Shown here: in pieces, positions 7,937 to 13,596 of the stretch
Numbering within the stretch: position 1 is the first letter of the stretch
Layout: every line of letters starts with the position of its first letter
Source of the DNA: DATLEX01 sp035525045
Lineage (GTDB): Bacteria > Acidobacteriota > Thermoanaerobaculia > Gp7-AA8
NCBI GenBank assembly: GCA_035525045.1
Contig: DATLEX010000089.1
Coordinates: 1-13,596, forward strand
Length of the DNA: 13,596 nucleotides
Reading direction: 5' to 3'
Program-made: the position numbers and the translations under genes
The notes under the pieces: generated by a model
Databases searched by the model: none
Told to the model about the DNA's origin: nothing
The model's input: only the letters and a program-made list of their open reading frames with translations

Positions 7937-7978
7937 CCGCCCTTCGGGCACCTTCTCCCCGCAGGCGGGGAGAAGGTT
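7866..7978. repeat. Composite dispersed repeat with two GC-rich hairpins overlapping the sulP 5' end
   Basis: Hairpin 1 is ctccccgc (7870-7877) paired with gcggggag (7881-7888). Hairpin 2 is ccttctccccgc (7951-7962) paired with gcggggagaagg (7965-7976), 12 perfect pairs. The joining text (ccctcatccgcccttcgggca at about 7930-7950) is of the same style as extragenic repeats I know from many GC-rich proteobacterial genomes (recall, not a search). The element starts in the gap after the Mo-oxidoreductase stop and runs into the sulP coding region. Hairpin 2 could attenuate read-through from the upstream gene into sulP. Confidence 0.75.
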
Positions 7979-7994
7979 CTGACGATGTCACGGC

Positions 7995-10868
7995 TCATCG
8001 CGGCAGTCTGTATACCTCACGCGCGGGCTTGAGCGGTCGCAGCATCCAGTACGGCCTCCGCGTGCCGTCGGGCGAGTGGTGCGAGGCGGGGCGCGTCTTC
8101 GCCATCCATTCCTGATACGCCGCGCGCGACTTCGCCACGTCGACGTGGATGTCGCCGTAGCGATCGCCCTGCTCGGCCTTCCGGACGCGCACGGCCTGGT
8201 GCCAGCAGTGCATCCCCGAGATCGGATCGGGCTGCACGGCGAAGGTGAGGTTCTGATGCACGCCGGCGTCGGTCCACCAGATCCGCGACGTGTCGGCGTC
8301 GCGCGAGGTGTACGGCTGGACTCCGCGCTCGCGCCGCAGCTTCCACGCGGTCCCTTCGCGATCGAGCGTGACGGTGGCCATCATCTGCCGCTGCCCGTTC
8401 TCCGCGGTCTTCCAGCGCCCCATGTGATGGCTGCAGGCCACCACGCCCGGACGGATCCCTTCCGTGACCCAAGCCTTCACCACGAAGTGACCGATCCGCG
8501 TCTCCACCCGGACCAGCTCGCCGTTCCCGACGCCGATGCGCGCGGCGTCGTTCGGATGGATCCAGAGCGGATTCGAATGCGCGATCTCGTCGAGCCACTT
8601 GGCGTTGGCGCTCCGCGTGTGGATCTGGACCGGGAGGCGGAACGTCGGGATGAGCGGCATCTCCCCCGGCTGCAGGCTCTCCGGGTGCACCTGGCTGCGG
8701 ATATATCCGGGGATGGCCATCTCCGGCCACCCCCAGGCGGCGAGCGTGCTCGAGTAGAACTCCAGCCGGCCGCTCGGCGTCGGGAAGCCGCGGCGGATCA
8801 CGCCGTCGATCTCCACGCCGGCGCGGCGCCGTCCCTCCGCGTCGCCGTCGGGCGCCGGCACCGGGATGACGTTCGGCTGATCGGGCTTCGGCGAGCGCGT
8901 GAAGACGCGGCCGAGCGCGTCGACCTGCGCGTCGGCCAGCTCCGCCGCCGGGACCGGCTCCTCGTGGATCGCTCCCACCCGTGTCTTCAGCTCGAACGCT
9001 CCGGTGCGACGCATCGACTCGAGCGGCGTCACTCCTTCCGCCGCCGCCTTCTCGGGAAGGCCGGGGACGGAGTGCTCGAAGATGTATGCGTAGTACTCGC
9101 CGACCGTCAGCTTCGCCCCCGGCTCCTTCTTCGACTCGAAGTACTTCCGGATGCCGAGGCTGCCGTCGGGATCGATGCGCCAGGAGAGCTCGATCCAGAA
9201 TTCGTTCTCCTCCCACACCTCTCCCGGGTTCACCTGCCGCGTGTCGGTGATCGTCTCCCCGAGCCGCTCCCGCGCGGCGCGGAGAACGGGCTGCCGGAAG
9301 CCGAGCCACTGCGCGTCGTGCGTCTCGTACGAGTGGAGGTCGTGCCGCTCCGAGCCGATGCCCACGGGGAGGATGTAGTCGGCGAAGTAGGCGGTCTCGC
9401 TCCAGGTCGGCGTCAGCGCGACGTGCAGTCCGACCTTCGCCTCGTCGGTGAGCGCCTCGATCCAGGAGAAGCCGTCGGGGTTGGTCCACACCGGGTTGTA
9501 GACGCGGCTGAAGTAGACCTCGAGCCTCCCCCGCCCCTCGGCCAGGAAGTGGGGGAGGAGGAACGAGAGCTCGTTGCAGGCCAGCGGGAACTCGTCGGGC
9601 CACGTCAGCTCGTTCCACTTCGGGGGATGCGGCGGCATGTGGATGGGCCGCGGCACGAACTTGTTCCAGGCGTTCGGGAAGACGCCGCCCTCGGTGCCGA
9701 TGGCGCCGGAGAGGGCGTTGATCATGAAGAGCGCGCGCGCCACCTGCCACCCGCCCAGGTTCCCCGCCGTGGCGCTGCGCCAGGTGTGCGTGCTGAGCCG
9801 CGTGCCGGCGGAGGCGACGATCTCCGCCACCTCGGCGATCGTAGCGGCGTCGACCCCCGACTCCTTTGCCGCAAAATCGAAGGTGTACGGGTCGTAGATC
9901 TCGCGGAGGGCGGCTTCGAAGGCTTCGAAGGTGCCGGGCTCCGGATGGGTGGGCCCGAGCCCCGAGCCTCGCGCCCCGAGCCCTCTCTCCATGTACTCCT
10001 CCCAGTTCCACCACCGCCTGACGAACTCCCGGTCGTACTTCCCCTCGTGGATCATGTATCTGACGATGGAGAGGAGAATGGCCGCCTCGCTTCCCGGCCA
10101 CGGCGCGAGCCAGTGGTCGGCGTGCGTGGCGGTGTTCGAGAGGCGGACGTCGAAGACGATCAGCTTCGCCCCCCGCTGCTTCCCCTCCATCACGCGCTGC
10201 GCGTGCGGGTTGAAGTAGTGTCCCGACTCGAGGTGCGCGCTGATCAGCAGGATCACGTCGGCGTTGGCGTGGTCGGGGCTCGGCCGGTCGTACCCCATCC
10301 AGAACTGATAGCCGCTGCGCGCGCTCGACGAGCAGATGTTGGTGTGCGAGTTGTGCCCGTCCACGCCCCACGCCGCCAGCACGCGCTCGGTGTAGCCGTC
10401 CTCGCCCGGCCGGCCGACGTGGTACATCACCTCGTTCGGCCGACCTTCGACGATGGCGCGCCGGATGCGCGCCGCGATGTCGTCGAGCGCCTCGTCCCAG
10501 CTCACCTCCGACCACTGGTTCCCGCCGCGCGTTCCCTTCCGCCGGAGCGGATGGAGGATGCGATCGGGATCGTTGGCCTGGTTGAGCGTGGCCGGCCCCT
10601 TGGCGCAGTTCCGGCCGCGGGAGCCGGGATGCTCGGGGTTCCCCTCGTACTTGCGGACCTCGAGCGTCTCGCGGTCGACGTAGGCGAGCAGGCCGCAGGC
10701 CGACTCGCAGTTGAAGCAGGTGGTCGGCACGAGCATGTAGCGGCGCTGCACGCGGTCGGGCCAGGCCCGCGAGTCGAGCTCGGTCCAGTCGTCCCACCGC
10801 TCGCGCGGCGGGAACGACACCAGGTGAGTGCCGCTCGGGCCGGGGTAGCGCATGTTCGAGGATGACAT
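7995..10868 (-). CDS. Molybdopterin oxidoreductase catalytic subunit, DMSO-reductase superfamily, cytoplasmic type (PadB/SoeA-like)
   Basis: The 957-residue protein has an N-terminal [4Fe-4S] motif C51-x2-C54-x3-C58-x29-C88 (TTCFNCESACG ... RGRNCAKG), the molybdopterin domains (DPDRILHPLRR, then SWDEALDDIAARI), a candidate Mo ligand Cys179 in HTNICSSS, and a C-terminal MopB_CT dinucleotide-binding domain (about 735-830). No Tat or Sec signal precedes the cluster, so it should act in the cytoplasm, unlike PsrA, PhsA or TtrA, which carry Tat signals. The closest types I recall are the phenylacetyl-CoA:acceptor oxidoreductase PadB branch and, by architecture, cytoplasmic sulfite dehydrogenase SoeA; the substrate is undetermined. 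AAGGAG (10879-10874) overlaps the upstream stop: ATG 10871 is only 2 bases away and ATG 10868 is 5, so 10868 is chosen. Residues about 293-311 are encoded by a repeat-derived insertion. It lies downstream of, and is translationally coupled to, the Fe-S/NrfD gene. Confidence 0.88.
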   Translation of the reverse strand: MSSSNMRYPGPSGTHLVSFPPRERWDDWTELDSRAWPDRVQRRYMLVPTTCFNCESACGLLAYVDRETLEVRKYEGNPEHPGSRGRNCAKGPATLNQANDPDRILHPLRRKGTRGGNQWSEVSWDEALDDIAARIRRAIVEGRPNEVMYHVGRPGEDGYTERVLAAWGVDGHNSHTNICSSSARSGYQFWMGYDRPSPDHANADVILLISAHLESGHYFNPHAQRVMEGKQRGAKLIVFDVRLSNTATHADHWLAPWPGSEAAILLSIVRYMIHEGKYDREFVRRWWNWEEYMERGLGARGSGLGPTHPEPGTFEAFEAALREIYDPYTFDFAAKESGVDAATIAEVAEIVASAGTRLSTHTWRSATAGNLGGWQVARALFMINALSGAIGTEGGVFPNAWNKFVPRPIHMPPHPPKWNELTWPDEFPLACNELSFLLPHFLAEGRGRLEVYFSRVYNPVWTNPDGFSWIEALTDEAKVGLHVALTPTWSETAYFADYILPVGIGSERHDLHSYETHDAQWLGFRQPVLRAARERLGETITDTRQVNPGEVWEENEFWIELSWRIDPDGSLGIRKYFESKKEPGAKLTVGEYYAYIFEHSVPGLPEKAAAEGVTPLESMRRTGAFELKTRVGAIHEEPVPAAELADAQVDALGRVFTRSPKPDQPNVIPVPAPDGDAEGRRRAGVEIDGVIRRGFPTPSGRLEFYSSTLAAWGWPEMAIPGYIRSQVHPESLQPGEMPLIPTFRLPVQIHTRSANAKWLDEIAHSNPLWIHPNDAARIGVGNGELVRVETRIGHFVVKAWVTEGIRPGVVACSHHMGRWKTAENGQRQMMATVTLDREGTAWKLRRERGVQPYTSRDADTSRIWWTDAGVHQNLTFAVQPDPISGMHCWHQAVRVRKAEQGDRYGDIHVDVAKSRAAYQEWMAKTRPASHHSPDGTRRPYWMLRPLKPAREVYRLPR
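9939..9987 (-). repeat. Repeat fragment inserted in frame in the Mo-oxidoreductase gene
   Basis: On the minus strand, bases 9968-9939 match copy A bases 247-276 at 26 of 30 positions by hand alignment. The bases just upstream (to 9987) add further gggctcgggg-type units. The insert encodes a low-complexity Gly/Leu/Arg stretch (GLGARGSGLG, residues 296-305) and the following PTHPEP, between the helix ending WNWEEYM and the family-like segment beginning TFEAFE. The reading frame is preserved, so the enzyme probably tolerates it as a surface loop. Confidence 0.7.
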
Positions 10869-10877
10869 CATTTCTCC

Positions 10878-12353
10878 TTAGGCCAGAGGCACCGCTTGTC
10901 CCGCTCCGACGTGCGCGTGCTCGTAGGCCAGCAGGCCGGCCAGGGCCAGCACTGCGGCCGGCGCACCGAACGGGATGGCCACGAGGGCCAGGATATGGAG
11001 GATCACGCCGGCGCCGAATGCCAGGCGGTGCCTGCCGCGCACCATCTCCCGGACGGCCAGCCGGGCGTGGGCGGTGGGGTGGGGCGTCAGCACCTCCGCG
11101 GCGATGAGCAGGAGATGGAACGCGGTGGCCATCGCCAGCAGCGGAGCGAGATCGAGCCCGGCGATGTGCAGCGCGGCCGCGCCGGCGACGATCGTGGCCA
11201 CCAGATGCTGCGGCGGGAGGAGCGGACTCTGCCAGAGGTCGCGCGCCTTCGCCTGCGCGAAGAGCCACGCCGTGTAGGTGCCGGACGCGACGGCCAGCGG
11301 CACGCCGGCGACGGCCAGCGCGGCGGGCGGCGTCCGGCCGAGGAAGCTCCATAGAAGATGGAGACCGATCACCGCGCTGAAGGCCGTCAGGATCATGCCG
11401 CCGCGCACCAGCCAGCTCCGCCACTGCGGGCGGGTGAGGATCAGGTAGAAGCGGGCGGGATGCTGCAGGTCGCCGATCAGGACCATGAAGGTGAGGGCCA
11501 GGAAGACCGCCGCGAGGAGCGGCGTGGTCCATCTCCAGAGGACGCCGGCCGGGTCGAGCTGTCCGAGGAGGAGGAGCGACGCGGCGACGAGATACGAGCC
11601 GGCGGCGATGGCCTTCGTCCAGACGTAGAAGCTGACGCCCAGGCCCCACGGCGCGCGGTGCGGCACGTCGTAGGCGAGCATCGCCGCGGCGATGCTGTTG
11701 GCCTGTCCGGGATGCCCTGAGCCGACGCCGTCCGGCTGCTCGCTCCACATGAAGATCCCGCCGTCGGGCCTTCGCGCCGCGAGGGGATCGAGCGTGGCCT
11801 GGTGGGCCCCCTTGTAGAAGAGCTTCGGGTAGGTCTCCTTCTCCGGGCGGCGGACGGCCACCACGTCGCGGTTGACGTACTGCGCGACGCGCGACTGGGG
11901 ATCGCGCAGGTTCCCGATCAGGATGGCCTCGGTGGGGCAGACCACCACGCAGGCCGGCTCGAGTCCGACCTCGAGCCGATGCGCGCAGAAGTTGCACTTC
12001 TCGGCCGAGTGGTCCTCCGGGTTGATGAAGATGGCGTCGTAGGGGCAGGCGGCGATGCAGGCCTGGCAGCCGATGCAGATGTTCTTGTCGAAGTCGACGA
12101 TGCCGTCGGGGCGGCGGTACATGGCGGAGGTGGGACAGGCCTCGACGCAGGGGGGATGGTCGCACTGGTTGCAGCGGGTGACCTGGAAGGCGCGGCGTGC
12201 GGCGGGGAACTCGCCGACGTCGACGTACTTGACGTAGGTGCGATTCACGCCGAGAGGGACGGCGTTCTCCGACTTGCAGGCGGTGCTGCAGGCGTGACAG
12301 CCGATGCAGCGGGTCTGGTCGATGACCTTTCCCCAATGGAAGGGCTCGGACAC
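10878..12353 (-). CDS. Fused electron-transfer (4 x [4Fe-4S]) and NrfD-type membrane-anchor subunit
   Basis: Numbered from GTG 12353, residues 16-139 hold sixteen cysteines in four ferredoxin-like sets: 16/19/22/26, 61/64/69/73, 93/96/99/103 and 120/123/135/139. This is the arrangement of DmsB/PsrB/SoeB-type subunits. After a linker (about 141-240), about eight transmembrane helices (240-491) carry NrfD-family features, including GDLQHPARFYLILTRP and a C terminus with YEHAHVGAGQAVPLA. In most complexes these are two proteins; here they are one 491-residue chain. It should pass electrons between the cytoplasmic Mo subunit and the quinone pool. GTG 12353 has no ribosome site; an in-frame ACG at 12389 with AGGAGG 6 bases upstream would add 12 residues and may be the true start. 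It is the first gene of the minus-strand operon and its stop overlaps the next gene's Shine-Dalgarno sequence. Confidence 0.9.
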   Translation of the reverse strand: MSEPFHWGKVIDQTRCIGCHACSTACKSENAVPLGVNRTYVKYVDVGEFPAARRAFQVTRCNQCDHPPCVEACPTSAMYRRPDGIVDFDKNICIGCQACIAACPYDAIFINPEDHSAEKCNFCAHRLEVGLEPACVVVCPTEAILIGNLRDPQSRVAQYVNRDVVAVRRPEKETYPKLFYKGAHQATLDPLAARRPDGGIFMWSEQPDGVGSGHPGQANSIAAAMLAYDVPHRAPWGLGVSFYVWTKAIAAGSYLVAASLLLLGQLDPAGVLWRWTTPLLAAVFLALTFMVLIGDLQHPARFYLILTRPQWRSWLVRGGMILTAFSAVIGLHLLWSFLGRTPPAALAVAGVPLAVASGTYTAWLFAQAKARDLWQSPLLPPQHLVATIVAGAAALHIAGLDLAPLLAMATAFHLLLIAAEVLTPHPTAHARLAVREMVRGRHRLAFGAGVILHILALVAIPFGAPAAVLALAGLLAYEHAHVGAGQAVPLA

Positions 12354-12386
12354 GGCGCGGAACGTATCACGGTCGGGTGCGTCGTT

Positions 12387-12401
12387 CGTGGAGGACCTCC
12401 T
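12387..12401 (-). promoter_or_regulatory. Strong Shine-Dalgarno plus in-frame ACG, likely start of the Fe-S/NrfD gene
   Basis: AGGAGG (12401-12396 on the minus strand) stands 6 bases before ACG (12389-12387), which is in frame with the GTG at 12353 with no stop between. The 12-mer CAGGAGGTCCTC here (12402-12391) is identical to the one in front of the DsrE2-like gene (12852-12863), where it is followed directly by ATG. Either ACG is used as a rare start, or a single-base change or read error has altered an ATG. Confidence 0.55.
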
Positions 12402-12433
12402 GCCCTTCCCGCCGGGGCGGTGGGCGGGATAAG

Positions 12434-12462
12434 TTGACTATATGAGCACGTAGGCATATAGT
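12434..12462 (+). promoter_or_regulatory. Promoter for arsR-dsrE2-rhodanese operon
   Basis: TTGACT (12434-12439) and TATAGT (12457-12462) are separated by exactly 17 bases, a near-consensus housekeeping sigma-70-type pair. The expected start of transcription near 12469 leaves only about 6 bases before the ATG at 12475, so the first message would be nearly leaderless. Both hexamers lie inside the dyad, so bound repressor would block it. Confidence 0.7.
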
Positions 12463-12465
12463 CAA
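12437..12465 (-). promoter_or_regulatory. Promoter for the Fe-S/NrfD - Mo-oxidoreductase operon
   Basis: By symmetry the other strand also reads TTGACT (12465-12460), 17 bases, TATAGT (12442-12437). Transcription would start near 12430, giving a leader of about 41 bases to the ACG 12389 or about 77 to the GTG 12353. It overlaps the + promoter completely, so polymerase can occupy only one at a time. Confidence 0.65.
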
Positions 12466-12474
12466 GAATCCGGC

Positions 12475-12843
12475 ATGCGATCGATCACCGCCAGAAGGAA
12501 ACGCCGCCCCAGGCTCTCCCCCCAGGCCGTCGAGATGGTGGCCGCCCGCTTCCGCGCTCTCGGCGAGCCGGTCCGCGTGCGCATCCTCGAGGAGCTCCGC
12601 GGCGGCGAGAAGAGCGTCTCCGAGCTCGTCGCCGCCACCGGCGCCAACCAGCCCAACGTCAGCAAGCACCTGCGCACCCTCCAGGAGGCCGGCCTCATCG
12701 GCCGCCGCCAGGAAGGAAACCAGGTCTACTGCTTCATCGACGACCCGGCGGTATACGATCTCTGCGACGTCGTCTGTACCAGCCTCAGCGAGCGCCTGGT
12801 GCGGCATGCCCGTCTGGCCACCGAGCTTCACCGCGGCCGCTGA
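12475..12843 (+). CDS. ArsR/SmtB-family winged-helix repressor, candidate sulfur/redox sensor
   Basis: The 122-residue length and fold are typical. A basic N-terminal tail (RRKRRPR) leads to the helix with FRALGEPVRVRILEEL, the recognition helix region SELVAATGANQPNVSKHLRTL (about 49-69), the wing LIGRRQEGNQVYCFI and the dimerisation helix containing VYDLCDVVCTSL. The alpha-3 metal motif of arsenic/cadmium sensors (ELCVCxL) is absent. Cysteines are Cys86 in the wing and Cys97 and Cys101 in the last helix. Persulfide sensors SqrR/BigR use a Cys in a comparable last-helix region paired with one near the N-terminal helices, which is missing here, so a thiol-based sulfur or redox response is plausible but unproven. 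The ATG at 12475 has no Shine-Dalgarno sequence and probably starts a nearly leaderless message; an internal ATG (12535) is less likely because it would remove part of the first helix. Confidence 0.88.
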   Translation: MRSITARRKRRPRLSPQAVEMVAARFRALGEPVRVRILEELRGGEKSVSELVAATGANQPNVSKHLRTLQEAGLIGRRQEGNQVYCFIDDPAVYDLCDVVCTSLSERLVRHARLATELHRGR

Positions 12844-12863
12844 TCACTCAACAGGAGGTCCTC

Positions 12864-13429
<566 letters not shown>

Positions 13430-13433
<4 letters not shown>

Positions 13434-13596
13434 GCACCTCGATCTCCATCGCCGCCCTTCTCCGGAAGATCGATCGGGGCGAGCGCCTCCTGCTGCTCGA
13501 CGTGCGCAACGACGAGGAGTACGAGCGCTGGAAGTTGGAAGGGCGCAAGCCGGCCGACACCATCCACCGCCCCTACTTCGACTTCATCGAGGAGGA
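13430..13596 (+). CDS. Rhodanese-domain protein, N-terminal fragment (possibly rhodanese/MBL-hydrolase fusion)
   Basis: The ATG shares bases with the stop of the DsrE2-like gene (ATGA at 13430-13433), so translation is coupled. The 55 visible residues start with a helix (SISIAALLRKIDRGE) and the rhodanese strand LLLLDVRNDEEYERWKLEG, followed by PYFDFIEE. The gene runs off the window before the active-site loop, so the catalytic Cys cannot be seen. Rhodaneses transfer sulfane sulfur to thiols. The 'DVRNxxEYxxWKxEG...PYFDFIEE' style reminds me of N-terminal rhodanese modules fused to metallo-beta-lactamase-fold (persulfide dioxygenase-like) enzymes, but the fusion is a guess. Confidence 0.8.

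Larger units (their letters stand above)
12434..12465. promoter_or_regulatory. 32-bp perfect dyad, probable ArsR-family operator
   Basis: TTGACTATATG (12434-12444) and CATATAGTCAA (12455-12465) are perfect 11-bp reverse complements separated by a 10-bp spacer (agcacgtagg). It is an A/T-rich island in a very GC-rich gap between divergent genes, one of which encodes an ArsR-type repressor. Winged-helix dimers of this family bind such imperfect to perfect dyads, often overlapping the promoter. Binding by this protein is inferred. Confidence 0.8.

Noticed and set aside
8076..10865. A 929-codon open frame on the plus strand antisense to the Mo-oxidoreductase gene
   Set aside because: Its product is Arg/Val/Gly-rich without a domain or ribosome site; the opposite strand encodes a recognisable enzyme over the same span.
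7995..10868. Assignment of the Mo enzyme as polysulfide, thiosulfate or tetrathionate reductase (PsrA/PhsA/TtrA)
   Set aside because: Those catalytic subunits are exported by a Tat signal, and no twin-arginine signal precedes the Fe-S cluster here.
8017..12336. A 1439-codon open frame on the minus strand spanning both Mo-complex genes
   Set aside because: It is a shadow frame of GC-rich coding DNA: the product is Arg/Ala/Pro/Gly-rich without any domain, while the +1-shifted frames give clear Fe-S/NrfD and MopB proteins.
12475..12843. ArsR gene as an arsenic-resistance regulator
   Set aside because: There is no alpha-3 metal motif, and no arsenic-resistance gene in the window; neighbours are sulfur-related.

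Overview
The window is GC-rich DNA with tightly packed genes and strongly G/C-biased third codon positions. Several dispersed palindromic repeats sit in the gaps and have also entered coding sequence. Gene content (a branched-chain-type ABC binding protein next to an acyl-CoA synthetase, a large secreted Ig-like/FnIII protein, a cytoplasmic-type molybdopterin oxidoreductase with a NrfD anchor) suggests a free-living bacterium, possibly Acidobacteriota or a similar GC-rich environmental phylum. That placement is an inference. No stretch over 300 bases lacks a gene, and I see no rRNA, tRNA or CRISPR.

Left part (1-5351, all + strand): the 3' end of a long-chain acyl-CoA synthetase, then a 1193-residue secreted multidomain protein, then a lipoprotein-type ABC substrate-binding protein. 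The secreted-protein gene is bracketed by two inverted copies of a ~70-bp element (246-313 and 3959-4030), each with its own 13-bp terminal inverted repeats. A 75-nt near-perfect palindrome (5277-5351) separates the last + gene from the convergent - strand genes.

Middle part (5352-12389, all - strand, transcribed right to left): a fused ferredoxin-type electron-transfer/NrfD membrane subunit, a Tat-less molybdopterin catalytic subunit, a SulP anion transporter with a STAS domain, and a GAF-PAS protein. Close spacing (6, about 58 and 62 nt) suggests one operon, though a strong repeat hairpin sits before sulP. Repeat sequence has entered the coding region of both the catalytic subunit and the N terminus of SulP.

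Right part (12475-13596, + strand, divergent): an ArsR-type repressor, a DsrE2-like protein and a rhodanese-domain protein cut by the window edge. The divergent gap carries a 32-bp perfect palindrome (11-bp arms, 10-bp spacer). Each arm supplies the -35 of one promoter and the -10 of the opposite one, so a single dyad could be both divergent promoters and the repressor operator.

Working model (inference): the repressor senses a reactive sulfur or redox signal and controls both arms. The + arm (DsrE2, rhodanese) traffics sulfane sulfur in the cytoplasm. The - arm couples a cytoplasmic Mo enzyme through four [4Fe-4S] clusters and a NrfD anchor to the quinone pool, with SulP moving sulfate or another anion. 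The Mo enzyme's substrate cannot be read from sequence; sulfite/sulfane sulfur (SoeABC-like) and a PadBCD-like role are both open.
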